DNA from: Actinomycetales bacterium
GTDB lineage: Bacteria; Actinomycetota; Actinomycetes; Actinomycetales; Cellulomonadaceae
Assembly: GCA_012514545.1 (NCBI GenBank)
Contig: JAAZAC010000112.1
Coordinates: forward strand, 1-16,503
Length of the DNA: 16,503 bases
Direction of reading: 5' to 3'
Below are positions 1 to 7,290 of this stretch, one piece after another. The notes under the pieces are model-generated. The model was given only the letters and a program-made list of their open reading frames with translations. It was not told the DNA's origin and ran no database searches. Within the stretch, counting starts at the first letter, position 1. Each line of letters begins with the position of its first letter. Made by a program: the position numbers and the translations under genes.

Positions 1-218
1 ACGGGCGGCGGCGTGCGGTCGTCGTACCGCTCGACGATGTGGTGCCGCCGCGTGCGCTGCTGGTTGGCCACGAGCGCGAGGATCAGCGCCACGAGCCCGC
101 CCACCATGAGGATGTAGCCGACGATGTTGAGGTTGACGACGCTCCACGCGTCGGGCTCGATGCCGAACGCGAGGATGGCGCCGACGACGAGCAAGAAGAT
201 CCCGGTCCCGATACCCAC
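1..218 (-). CDS. DUF6458 family small membrane protein (C-terminus cut by window edge)
   Basis: The visible N-terminal 72 residues start MGIGTGIFLLVVGAILAFGI, followed by D-A-W-S-V-V-N-L-N-I-V-G-Y-I-L. Two hydrophobic segments (about residues 4-20 and 34-51) flank a short polar loop. After them comes a basic tail (QQRTRRHH, then I-V-E-R-Y-D-D). This pattern is what I recognise as the actinobacterial DUF6458 family, whose function is unknown. It is probably a two-helix inner-membrane protein with a cytoplasmic basic C-terminus. The GTG start at 218 is supported by a GGGAGGA ribosome site about six bases upstream. The gene continues past base 1, so its stop is not seen. It lies downstream of, and in the same direction as, the CopD-CtaG gene, separated by 107 bases containing two small hairpins, so it may be a separate transcript. 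Confidence 0.8.
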   Translation of the reverse strand, partial: MGIGTGIFLLVVGAILAFGIEPDAWSVVNLNIVGYILMVGGLVALILALVANQQRTRRHHIVERYDDRTPPP

Positions 219-288
219 GGTCGTCCTCCCTGTCTGCCGGACGCGCGCCCGGGCTCGCCTCGATCTTCACCGAGGTCGCGCGAGTCCG

Positions 289-321
289 CCCGTCGAGCGG
301 GTCACGTCACCCGTTCGGGTG
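289..321 (-). terminator. Two adjacent small hairpins after the ctaG-like gene
   Basis: Just downstream of the CopD-CtaG stop codon, CACCCG (308-313) and CGGGTG (316-321) form a perfect 6-base stem with a TT turn. CCCG (289-292) and CGGG (298-301) form a second, weaker stem. There is no T-tract, which is common for hairpins after genes in high-GC actinobacteria. Termination is inferred from position only; these could also be chance dyads. Confidence 0.35.
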
Positions 322-325
322 CACC

Positions 326-2455
326 TCAGGCGTCGGCGTCGCGGTCCGGGCGCTCGCCGCGGGCGAGCCGCGCGAGCATCGCGTTGTAGGCGGCCAGCTC
401 GGCGTCGCCCGTGCGGTCGGCGTCGCGGTCCCGACGGCGGGCCGTCCGCTCGTCGTCGCGCGTCCAGGCCAGGGCGACGGCGATGGCCAGCGCGAGCATC
501 GGCAGCTCGCTCACGCCCCAGGCGATCGCCCCGCCGGCCTGCTGGTCCTCGAGCGCGGGCGGGCCCCACGGCCGGCCGAGCACGCCGAACCAGTCGGGCG
601 CGAGCAGTACCTCGCCCTCCACGAGGGCCAGCCCGAAGAAGGCGTGGAACGCCATCGTCGCGAAGAGGAGCAGGAGCCGCACCGGGTACGCCGGGCGCCG
701 CGGCCCCGGGTCCACGCCGATGAGCATGTTCGCGAACAGGTACCCCGCGAGCGTGAAGTGCACGGTCATGAGCAGGTGGCCGAGGTGCGTGGACAGCGCC
801 AGCGGGAACAGGTCGGTGTAGTAGAAGAGCACCATCGACCCGGCGAAGTTGACGCACGCCACGATCGGGTGGGCGAAGAACCGGGCCACCCGCGAGTGCA
901 CGATCCCGAGCACCCACTCCCGCGGCCCGCGCGACCCGTCGTGCCGCGCCGGCAGCGCCCGCGCCGCGAGCGTCACCGGCGCCGACAGCGTCAGCAGCAC
1001 CGGCGCCACCATGACGAGCAGCATGTGCTGGACCATGTGCGCGCTGAACAGCACGTGCCCGTACACGGCCGGCCCGCCCGACGTCGTCCAGGCGAGCACC
1101 AGCATCCCCAGGACGAGCGCGATCGTGCGCCCCACCGGCCACCGGTCGCCGCGGGCGTGCAGCCGCCGCACCCACCGCAGGTAGACGACGACGGCGGCGA
1201 GGCACCCGAGCGCGACGAGCAGGTCCCAGCGGAACAGGGTGAGCCACCGCTCGAACGTCGGCTCGGGGGGCAGCGGGTGCCCGGTGACGATCTGCGCGGG
1301 GGTGAGCTCCGTCGTCGGCGGGGCGTCGGTGGGCACCGGGGGCGCGGTGGCGGCGAGGGCCGCGGCGAGGCCGGTCGTGGCGCCCATGACGGCCACCTCG
1401 ACGGCGGCCAGCCGCCAGAACAGCCGCGGCCGCTCGCGCAGGCGGGGCACGATGGCGCGCCGCTGCGCGAGGCCGAAGGCCCCGAGCGCCGCGAGCGCGG
1501 CGACCTTGCCGAGCACGAGCGCGCCGTACGTCGAGGCGAGGCCGTCCGCGCCGCCGAGCCGGATCCACGCGTTGACGACGCCGGAGATCCCCACCCCCGC
1601 GAAGCACCACGCCGCGAGCGTCGAGTACCGCCCGACGGCGGCCGTCAGGTCGACGCCGAGCCGCGGGTAGAGCAGGGCGAGCCCGGCGAGGCCGCCCACC
1701 CACAGGGACACGGCGCCGAGGTGCAGGAACATCGACGCCATCGCGAGCTCGTGGCTCGCGGCGCCGGCCGCGTGCCCGGACTGCGCCTGCAGCACCAGCG
1801 CGACCGCCGCGAGGACGCCGGTGAGCAGGGCGCCGCGCGGCGTCGTGACCAGCAGCGCCGCGACGCACGCGAGGCCGGCGACCACGATGACGCCGAGCAG
1901 CAGCCGGCCCAGCGTGATCGACGTGACGAACAGCCCGAGCTCGGCGTCGAACCCGGGCCCGCCCACGGGCCGCCCGGCCACGCTCGCGTAGGCGAGCACG
2001 AGCCGCGCCACGACGAGCACCGTCCACACCCCCGCCGCCGTGGCGGCGACGACGAGCGCGGCGGGCCAGGCGCGGCCGTCCGCGGCGTCGCGCCCGCCGC
2101 CGCGCGGCAGCACGAACGCGGCCAGGGCGAGCGCCCCGAGGGTGAGGGCGCCGGCGAGGTCGGCGAGCGCCGTCGTCGTCGGCAGGCCCCAGCGGACGAC
2201 GGCGCCCGGGTCGCCGAGCAGCGGCGGCTCGGCGGCGCCGGAGAGCCAGAGGGCCAGCGCGGCGGTCGCCACCGCGGCGAGCGCGGCCGCGACGACGGCG
2301 ACGGGGCTGAGGCGGCCGCGCCCCGGCGTCGGGCCGCCCGGGGTCAGCGGGCCGTCGGGGGGCGTCGGGGCGTCGGGGTCCGACGCCGGCCGGTCGCCGC
2401 CCGGGCCCGGCGCCGCGTCGGCCGCGTCCGGGGTGAGGGCGCCGACGGAGACCAC
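326..2455 (-). CDS. ctaG: CopD-CtaG fusion: copper-handling / cytochrome c oxidase assembly membrane protein
   Basis: A 709-residue polytopic membrane protein. Residues 1-50 are a Pro/Gly/Asp-rich cytoplasmic tail. Residues about 51-370 are a CopD-like multi-helix half, with the conserved S-G-H-A-A-G (226-231) and M-F-L-H-L-G-A-V-S-L-W-V-G-G (242-255). A proline-rich linker (371-400) leads to a CtaG half (about 405-665). This half is marked by S-A-H-M-V-Q-H (471-477) and H-L-G-H (557-560), with further histidines at 566 and 604, likely copper ligands. Such fusions are common in actinobacteria. The CtaG family helps insert copper into the aa3-type oxidase, while CopD is linked to copper uptake or tolerance. 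The GTG at 2455 is the only plausible start before the first helix, and its ribosome site is poor. It lies 50 bases after bkdC with a strong hairpin between, so it is probably transcribed separately. Precise role: inferred. Confidence 0.85.
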   Translation of the reverse strand: MVSVGALTPDAADAAPGPGGDRPASDPDAPTPPDGPLTPGGPTPGRGRLSPVAVVAAALAAVATAALALWLSGAAEPPLLGDPGAVVRWGLPTTTALADLAGALTLGALALAAFVLPRGGGRDAADGRAWPAALVVAATAAGVWTVLVVARLVLAYASVAGRPVGGPGFDAELGLFVTSITLGRLLLGVIVVAGLACVAALLVTTPRGALLTGVLAAVALVLQAQSGHAAGAASHELAMASMFLHLGAVSLWVGGLAGLALLYPRLGVDLTAAVGRYSTLAAWCFAGVGISGVVNAWIRLGGADGLASTYGALVLGKVAALAALGAFGLAQRRAIVPRLRERPRLFWRLAAVEVAVMGATTGLAAALAATAPPVPTDAPPTTELTPAQIVTGHPLPPEPTFERWLTLFRWDLLVALGCLAAVVVYLRWVRRLHARGDRWPVGRTIALVLGMLVLAWTTSGGPAVYGHVLFSAHMVQHMLLVMVAPVLLTLSAPVTLAARALPARHDGSRGPREWVLGIVHSRVARFFAHPIVACVNFAGSMVLFYYTDLFPLALSTHLGHLLMTVHFTLAGYLFANMLIGVDPGPRRPAYPVRLLLLFATMAFHAFFGLALVEGEVLLAPDWFGVLGRPWGPPALEDQQAGGAIAWGVSELPMLALAIAVALAWTRDDERTARRRDRDADRTGDAELAAYNAMLARLARGERPDRDADA

Positions 2456-2472
2456 CGGCCCAGCGTAGGCCG

Positions 2473-2493
2473 GGCGCCCCGGCGCGGGGCGCC
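2473..2493 (-). terminator. Perfect 8-base hairpin between bkdC and ctaG
   Basis: GGCGCCCC (2473-2480) and GGGGCGCC (2486-2493) are perfect inverted repeats around a 5-base loop, all G/C. It sits in the 50-base gap after the bkdC stop and directly before the GTG of the CopD-CtaG gene. It has no U-tract. It may end the bkd transcript or shape the 5' end of the next one. The structure is seen; its function is inferred. Confidence 0.45.
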
Positions 2494-2505
2494 GGCGCCC
2501 GCCCC

Positions 2506-4002
2506 TCAGCCCCAGACCAGGCCGAACGCGGGCTCCTCGAGCACCGCCGCGACGTCGGCGAGCACGCGCGAGCCGAGCGCGCCGTCGACCAGCCGGTGGT
2601 CGAACGACAGCGCGAGCTGCGTGACGTACCGCGGCGTGACGCGGCCCTTGTGCACCCACGGCTGCTTGCGGATCGCGCCGAACGCGAGGATCGCCGACTC
2701 GCCCGGGTTGAGGATCGGCGTGCCCGTGTCGATGCCGAACACCCCGACGTTGGTGATGGTGATCGTGCCGTCGGACATCTCGGCGGGGGTGGTGGTGCCG
2801 GCGCGCGCCTTCGCGGTGAGGTCGGCGATCGCGAGGGCGAGCTCGTGCAGGCCGAGCCGGTGCGCGTCCTTGACGTTCGGCACGATGAGGCCGCGCGGGG
2901 TCTGCGCGGCGATCCCCAGGTTGACGTAGTGCTTGTAGACGATCTCCTGGGTCTCGTCGAGCCACGACGCGTTGATCTCCGGGTGCCGCCGCACCGCGAG
3001 CAGCAGCGCCTTCGCCGCGATGAGCAGCGGCGTCACGCGCACGTCGGCGAACTCCCGGTCCTCGCGCAGCCGCTTGACCAGGCGCATCGTCTTGGTCACG
3101 TCGACGGTGTGGAAGACCGAGACGTGCGGGGCCGTGAACGCCGACGCGACCATCGCCTCCGCGGTCCGCTTGCGCACGGACCGGACGGGCACGCGCGTGG
3201 AGCGGCCGTCGTCGGACACCGTGCCCGACGCGAGCCACGGCTGGTCGTCGGCCGGGTAGGTGGCGAGCCCCTGCGGCTCGTTCTCCTTGGCGCGCGCGAG
3301 CACGTCCTCCCGCGTGACGATGCCGCCCGGGCCCGTCGGGGTCACCGTGCGCAGGTCCACGCCGAGGTCCTTGGCGAGCTTGCGCACCGGCGGCTTCGCG
3401 AGCACGGGGTGGTCGCCGTTCGTGACCGTCCCGGTCGTGTCCGTCGGGTCCGCCGTGCCCGACGGCGCGGGGTCGCCCGACGGCGGGGCGCTCACCGCGG
3501 TCGTCGCGGTCGCCTCGGCGGTCGCCGGGGCCGCCTCGGCTGCCTCGGCTGCCTCGACGGTCGCGGCCGGCGCGGCCGTGCGCCGGGCGCGCCGGCTCGG
3601 CGCCTCCGTGGTCCCGTACCCGACGAGGACGGCGCCGCTCCCGCCCTCGGGGGAGGGGCCGGCGTCGGCGGCGGGCGCGGCCTCCTCGGGCGCCCCCGCC
3701 TCCGCAGCGGGCTCCTCCGCGACGGGACCCGCCGCCGCGGGCGGCGCCGCGCCGTCGGGGTCGGTGTCGATCGTGATGATCGGCGTCCCGACGTCCACGG
3801 TCCGCCCCGCCTCCACGAGGATCTCGGCCACCACGCCGTCCCACGGCGAGGGCAGCTCGACGAGCGACTTCGCGGTCTCGATCTCGACGATCGGCTGGTT
3901 CACGGCGACGCGGTCGCCCACGGCGACCCGCCACTCGACGATGTCGGCCTCGGTGAGGCCCTCACCGGCGTCGGGCAGGCGGAACTGCTCGTACTGCGGC
4001 AC
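2506..4002 (-). CDS. bkdC: Dihydrolipoamide acyltransferase, E2 of 2-oxoacid (branched-chain type) dehydrogenase complex
   Basis: A 498-residue E2 core enzyme that moves acyl groups from lipoyl-lysine to CoA. Domains in order: one lipoyl domain (about 1-80) with the lipoylated lysine K45 in E-T-A-K-S-L-V-E; a long Ala/Pro/Glu/Thr linker (about 80-195); a peripheral-subunit binding domain (about 195-235: P-V-R-K-L-A-K-D-L-G-V-D, then G-P-G-G-I-V-T-R-E-D-V); and the catalytic domain (about 260-498). The catalytic domain ends in the acyltransferase motif D-H-R-L-V-D-G, with His469 and Asp473. The GTG start at 4002 follows a GAGGGGG ribosome site. It lies 9 bases after the bkdB stop, so the two are one transcript. 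The linker contains a short tandem repeat. Substrate is inferred from the E1 subunits; a pyruvate-type E2 cannot be excluded from this subunit alone. Confidence 0.9.
   Translation of the reverse strand: MPQYEQFRLPDAGEGLTEADIVEWRVAVGDRVAVNQPIVEIETAKSLVELPSPWDGVVAEILVEAGRTVDVGTPIITIDTDPDGAAPPAAAGPVAEEPAAEAGAPEEAAPAADAGPSPEGGSGAVLVGYGTTEAPSRRARRTAAPAATVEAAEAAEAAPATAEATATTAVSAPPSGDPAPSGTADPTDTTGTVTNGDHPVLAKPPVRKLAKDLGVDLRTVTPTGPGGIVTREDVLARAKENEPQGLATYPADDQPWLASGTVSDDGRSTRVPVRSVRKRTAEAMVASAFTAPHVSVFHTVDVTKTMRLVKRLREDREFADVRVTPLLIAAKALLLAVRRHPEINASWLDETQEIVYKHYVNLGIAAQTPRGLIVPNVKDAHRLGLHELALAIADLTAKARAGTTTPAEMSDGTITITNVGVFGIDTGTPILNPGESAILAFGAIRKQPWVHKGRVTPRYVTQLALSFDHRLVDGALGSRVLADVAAVLEEPAFGLVWG
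3533..3556. repeat. 9-base tandem repeat in the E2 linker
   Basis: The unit GCCTCGGCT occurs at 3533-3541 and 3542-3550, with a partial third copy at 3551-3556. On the coding (minus) strand it encodes an A-E-A-A-E-A-A-E-A-A run in the flexible linker between the lipoyl and E3-binding domains. Being in-frame, copy-number change would only alter linker length. Confidence 0.7.
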
Positions 4003-4011
4003 GGCGCCCCC

Positions 4012-5109
4012 TCAGAAGCCCACGGCGCGGTCGACGGCGTCGAGCACGCGGTCCACGGACGGCAGGTACTCGTGCTCCAGGCGCGCCACGGGGTACGGGG
4101 TGGCGTACCCGCCCACCCGCAGCACGGGCGCCTGGAGGTGGTAGAAGCACGCCTCGGTGATCCGCGCGGCGATCTCCCCGCCGGTGCCGAACGCGACGGG
4201 CGCCTCATGCACGACGACGCAGCGACCGGTGCGGCGCACGGAGTCGGCCACGGTGTCGGTGTCGAGCGGCGAGATGGCCCGCAGGTCGACGACCTCGAGC
4301 GAGCGGCCCTCCTCGGCGGCGGCGTCGGCGGCGCGGAGCGCGGTGTGCACGGTGGGCCCGTAGGCGACGATCGTCGCGTCGGTGCCCCGGCGCACCACCC
4401 GCGCGCGGTCCAGGGCCCCGGTCGGCGTCGCGTACGGCCGGCCGAGGTCCACCTCGCCCTTCTCCCAGTAGCGCGACTTCGGCTCGAAGAAGATCACCGG
4501 GTCGGGCGAGGCGATGGCCTCCTGGATCATCGTGAACGCGTCGGCGGGCGACGCCGGCGTGACGATGCGCAGGCCCGCGGTGTGCGCGAAGAGCACCTCG
4601 GGCGACTCGCTGTGGTGCTCGACCGCGCCGATCCCCCCGCCGTACGGGATGCGGATGACGACCGGGAGGCTGATGGCGCCCCGCGTGCGGTGGTGCATCT
4701 TCGCCAGCTGCGTCGTGATCTGGTCGAACGCGGGGAACACGAACCCGTCGAACTGGATCTCGCACACCGGGCGGTAGCCGCGCATCGCGAGGCCGATCGC
4801 CGTGCCGACGATCCCGGACTCCGCGAGCGGGGTGTCCACGACCCGGTCGGCGCCGAACTCCTGCTGCAGGCCGTCGGTGACGCGGAAGACGCCGCCGAGC
4901 GTCCCGATGTCCTCCCCCATGAGCAGGACGCGTGGGTCCGCGGCGAGCGCCGCCCGGAGGCCGAGGTTGATCGCCTTGGCCATCGTCAGCGTGGCCGCGC
5001 CGGCCTCCGGCCCGACGCCGGCCGCCCCGTTCCCGGTGGCCGTGGCCGCCGCGGCGGTGCCGCCCGTCGCGGTCGTCTGCTGGGTGCGCGTGACGGTCAT
5101 CAGGCTCAT
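4012..5109 (-). CDS. bkdB: 2-oxoacid dehydrogenase E1 beta subunit (branched-chain type)
   Basis: A 365-residue E1 beta chain that pairs with E1 alpha for ThDP-dependent decarboxylation of a 2-oxo acid. Conserved blocks: M-G-E-D-I-G-T-L-G-G-V-F-R-V-T (64-78); T-P-L-A-E-S-G-I-V-G (93-102) with E98 expected to contact the ThDP pyrimidine; E-I-Q-F-D-G-F-V-F-P-A-F-D-Q-I (117-131); H-H-S-E-S-P-E (165-171); and I-F-F-E-P-K (206-211). The E-I-Q-F...F-P-A-F-D-Q and F-F-E-P-K blocks match what I know of branched-chain E1 beta rather than typical pyruvate E1 beta. The ATG at 5109 overlaps the bkdA stop as ATGA and follows a GGGGAG ribosome site, showing translational coupling. The first 40 residues are an unusual Thr/Ala/Gly-rich extension before the conserved domain. 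Confidence 0.9.
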   Translation of the reverse strand: MSLMTVTRTQQTTATGGTAAAATATGNGAAGVGPEAGAATLTMAKAINLGLRAALAADPRVLLMGEDIGTLGGVFRVTDGLQQEFGADRVVDTPLAESGIVGTAIGLAMRGYRPVCEIQFDGFVFPAFDQITTQLAKMHHRTRGAISLPVVIRIPYGGGIGAVEHHSESPEVLFAHTAGLRIVTPASPADAFTMIQEAIASPDPVIFFEPKSRYWEKGEVDLGRPYATPTGALDRARVVRRGTDATIVAYGPTVHTALRAADAAAEEGRSLEVVDLRAISPLDTDTVADSVRRTGRCVVVHEAPVAFGTGGEIAARITEACFYHLQAPVLRVGGYATPYPVARLEHEYLPSVDRVLDAVDRAVGF

Positions 5110-6254
5110 CGTGTGCTCCCCTGGCTCGGTCCCGCGACCGGAGCCGCGGCGGTCCGGGCGGCGGCCTCCGCGAGGTACTCCCGCCGCTCGCGCGCCACCC
5201 CGGCGTGCGCGGTGGCGTAGACGTGCTCGAACATCGACTCGGGCGCGGGGGCCGTCATCGCGCGGACCTCCCGGCGCAGGCGCTCGCCCAGCGCGTCCCC
5301 CTCGGCCTCGAGGGCGGCCAGGTCGTCGTCGGACAGCTCGCCGGCGGCGGTGAGGTGGGCGCGGAGGCGGTCGATCGGGTCCCGGCGCCGCCAGGACTCC
5401 TCCTCCTCGGCGGTCCGGTACCGGCTGGGGTCGTCCGACGTCGTGTGCGCGCCCATGCGGTAGGTGACCGCCTCGACGAAGGTGGGCCCGCCGCCGGTGC
5501 GCGCCCGCTCGAGCGCCTCGGCCGCGACGGCGTAGCAGGCGAGGACGTCGTTGCCGTCGACGCGGACGGTCGGGATGCCGAAGCCCTTGCCCCGGTCGGC
5601 CAGCGGGACGCGGGACTGCCGCGCCGTCGGCTCGGAGATCGCCCACTGGTTGTTCTGGCAGAAGAAGACGACCGGCGCCTGGTTCACCGCGGCGAAGACG
5701 AGCGACTCGTTGGTGTCGCCCTGCGACGTCGCGCCGTCGCCGAAGTAGACGATGACGGCGGTGTCGCGCTCGGGGTCGCCGGTGCCGACGAGGCCGTCGC
5801 GGGCGACGCCCATCGCGTACCCGGTGGCGTGCAGGGTCTGCGAGCCGATGACGAGCGTGTAGAGGTGGACGCCGGTCGCCGTCGGGTCCCAGCCGCCGTA
5901 GTCGATGCCGCGGAAGAGGCTGAGCACGTCGACCGGGTCGACGCCGCGCACCTGCAGCACGCCGTGCTCGCGGTAGGACGGGAAGACCATGTCCTGCGGC
6001 GCGAGCGCCCGCGCGGAGCCGATCTGCGCGCCCTCCTGGCCGAGCGCGGGCGCGAAGAGCGCGAGCTCGCCCTGCCGCTGGAGCGCGGTGGCCTCGGTGT
6101 CGAAGCGCCGGGCGAGGACCATGTCGCGGTGCATGGCCCGCAGGGCCGCGGCGTCGAGGTGGGCGACGCGCTCGTCGTACCGGGGGTGCGCGACGCGCCG
6201 GCCGTCGGGGGTGAGGAGCTGGACGAGCTCCGGGCCGATGTCGGGCTCTGTCAA
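5106..6254 (-). CDS. bkdA: 2-oxoacid dehydrogenase E1 alpha subunit (branched-chain type)
   Basis: A 382-residue thiamine-diphosphate E1 alpha chain, first gene of the operon. The ThDP/Mg motif runs from G-D-G (172-174) to N-N (201-202). A second hallmark is the loop M-G-A-H-T-T-S-D-D-P-S-R-Y-R (267-280), with H270 the likely active-site histidine. The S-D-D-x-S-x-Y-R form and R-V-D-G-N-D (231-236) fit the branched-chain 2-oxoacid class better than the pyruvate class. The first codon is TTG at 6254. The start is decided by a strong GGGAGGAA site five bases upstream and by the absence of a better ATG/GTG before the family's conserved start. bkdA and bkdB overlap by four bases. Upstream lies a region rich in inverted repeats, so control at this promoter is likely. 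No E3 gene is in the window, so E3 must be shared from elsewhere. Confidence 0.9.
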   Translation of the reverse strand: MTEPDIGPELVQLLTPDGRRVAHPRYDERVAHLDAAALRAMHRDMVLARRFDTEATALQRQGELALFAPALGQEGAQIGSARALAPQDMVFPSYREHGVLQVRGVDPVDVLSLFRGIDYGGWDPTATGVHLYTLVIGSQTLHATGYAMGVARDGLVGTGDPERDTAVIVYFGDGATSQGDTNESLVFAAVNQAPVVFFCQNNQWAISEPTARQSRVPLADRGKGFGIPTVRVDGNDVLACYAVAAEALERARTGGGPTFVEAVTYRMGAHTTSDDPSRYRTAEEEESWRRRDPIDRLRAHLTAAGELSDDDLAALEAEGDALGERLRREVRAMTAPAPESMFEHVYATAHAGVARERREYLAEAAARTAAAPVAGPSQGSTR

Positions 6255-6289
6255 CGGGGTTCCTCCCGGTGGCGGGGCTCGTGCGAACT

Positions 6290-6319
6290 TACGTCAGCGT
6301 AGGCTACGCATCCGTAGGT
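6290..6319. promoter_or_regulatory. Tandem TACG-N4-CGTA dyads upstream of bkdA
   Basis: Two 15-base units stand head to tail: TACGTCAGCGTAGGC (6290-6304) and TACGCATCCGTAGGT (6305-6319), identical at 10 of 15 positions. Each contains TACG-N4-CGTA, and the junction forms a 13-base palindrome GCGTAGGCTACGC (6297-6309). They lie 36-65 bases upstream of the bkdA TTG codon, where an operator would overlap the promoter. On the minus strand TACGCT (6301-6296) fits a loose actinobacterial -10. Operator function is inferred; such dyads suit a dimeric TetR- or Lrp-like repressor more than the MerR protein next door. Confidence 0.5.
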
Positions 6320-6338
6320 AGCCCCCTGCGGGCGGGCG

Positions 6339-6361
6339 ACAAACGGCCGGGCCCCGTTTGT
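6339..6361. promoter_or_regulatory. Inverted repeat ACAAACGG-N7-CCGTTTGT between bkdA and merR
   Basis: ACAAACGG (6339-6346) and CCGTTTGT (6354-6361) are perfect 8-base arms with a 7-base spacer. The A/T content of the arms stands out in this GC-rich window. It sits midway between the two divergent genes. It may be an operator for either side; no protein can be assigned from sequence alone. Confidence 0.4.
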
Positions 6362-6405
6362 GCGATCCCTCCAACACGCGCCTGCGCCGGGCCCCCGGGC
6401 CGGTG

Positions 6406-6436
6406 TTGACTCTCCCCGTACGGGAGACCCCAGCGT
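6406..6436 (+). promoter_or_regulatory. MerR-type promoter with long spacer and operator dyad
   Basis: A good -35 (TTGACT, 6406-6411) is followed after 19 bases by CAGCGT (6431-6436), a weak -10 that keeps the A and final T of TANNNT. Between them TCTCCC (6411-6416) and GGGAGA (6422-6427) form perfect 6-base arms around CGTAC. A 19-base spacer with a central dyad is the hallmark of MerR-regulated promoters. Because it lies just upstream of the merR start at 6453, the regulator probably controls itself. Confidence 0.6.
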
Positions 6437-6452
6437 GGGCGCCGGAGGAACG

Positions 6453-7274
6453 ATGGACGACCTGATCCCGATCGGCCGGTTCTCGCGCGTGACCCGGCTC
6501 TCGATCAAGGCGCTGCGCCACTACGCCGACGTCGGGCTGCTCGAGCCCGCGTGGGTCGACCCGTCGTCGGGCTACCGGTACTACACCTACGCCCAGGCGA
6601 CGTCGGCCGAGGTGATCCGCGTGCTGCGCTCGCTCGAGATGCCGCTCGACGAGATCCGCGAGGTGCTGACGGCGGCGGACGACGACGTCGTCGCGAAGGT
6701 CATGGACCGGCACCGCGCCCGCCTCGAGGACCGGGTCGCCCACCAGAACCGGATGCTCGCGTTCCTCCGCCGGCTCATCGAGGAGGAGGGACGTCCCGTG
6801 CCGTACGAGGTGACAGTCAAGGAGATCCCCGCCCAGCACGTGGCGGTGCTGCGCCGCCGCGTCACCGCGGGGACGATCGGCGCGGAGGTCGGCGCCGCGT
6901 TCGGCGCGCTCATGGCCGCCGTCGGCCGCTCGGGCGCCGGGTTCGCCGGCCCGACGTTCCTCGTGATGACCGAGGTCGTCGACCCCGACGGCGGCGACGG
7001 CGAGGTCGAGGTGGGGATCCCCGTCGCCACGCCGTTCCCCGGCGACGGCGAGGTGCAGGGCCGGGAGGAGCCCGCCCACCTCGTGGCCGCCACGGTCCAC
7101 CGCGGGCCCTACGAGGAGGAGGGCCCGGGGTACGCCGCCGTCGAGCGGTGGGTCCAGGCGCACGGGCACGCGAGCAGCGGGCCGCCGCGCGAGGTGTACC
7201 TCACGTCCCCCGCGGACACCCCGGACCCGGCCGACTACCGCACCGAGATCCGGTTCCCGATCGTCGTGGCGTAG
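6453..7274 (+). CDS. MerR family transcriptional regulator with GyrI-like effector-binding domain
   Basis: A 273-residue regulator of the BmrR-like architecture. Residues about 6-75 are the MerR winged helix-turn-helix (I-G-R-F-S-R-V-T, then S-I-K-A-L-R-H-Y-A-D-V-G-L-L-E-P and S-G-Y-R-Y-Y). Residues about 80-115 form a dimerising coiled coil (R-H-R-A-R-L-E-D-R-V...L-R-R-L-I-E-E-E). Residues about 118-273 are a GyrI/SOUL-like ligand pocket with R-G-P-Y-E-E-E-G-P-G-Y and R-E-V-Y-L-T. Relatives bind small lipophilic or cationic compounds and switch on exporters or themselves. The ATG at 6453 follows GGAGGAA four bases upstream. It is divergent from bkdA and convergent with the aminotransferase gene, with only 16 bases between. 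No transporter is adjacent, so its target is unclear; self-control is suggested by the dyad promoter. Confidence 0.9.
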   Translation: MDDLIPIGRFSRVTRLSIKALRHYADVGLLEPAWVDPSSGYRYYTYAQATSAEVIRVLRSLEMPLDEIREVLTAADDDVVAKVMDRHRARLEDRVAHQNRMLAFLRRLIEEEGRPVPYEVTVKEIPAQHVAVLRRRVTAGTIGAEVGAAFGALMAAVGRSGAGFAGPTFLVMTEVVDPDGGDGEVEVGIPVATPFPGDGEVQGREEPAHLVAATVHRGPYEEEGPGYAAVERWVQAHGHASSGPPREVYLTSPADTPDPADYRTEIRFPIVVA

Positions 7275-7290
7275 GCGTCGGCGCGAGCCC

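Noticed and set aside
644..2929. Very long open frame on the plus strand opposite ctaG and bkdC
   Set aside because: It is rich in Arg, Pro, Gly, His and Glu with no recognisable domain or ribosome site. It lies antisense to two clear membrane/enzyme genes; such frames are a by-product of high GC.
2596..5220. 874-codon plus-strand frame opposite bkdC and bkdB
   Set aside because: Same composition artefact; the opposite strand encodes E2 and E1 beta with catalytic motifs intact.
5106..6254. Calling bkdABC a pyruvate dehydrogenase
   Set aside because: E1 alpha H-T-T-S-D-D-P-S-R-Y-R and E1 beta E-I-Q-F-D-G-F-V-F-P-A-F-D-Q fit the branched-chain class better; kept only as an alternative because substrate cannot be proven from sequence.
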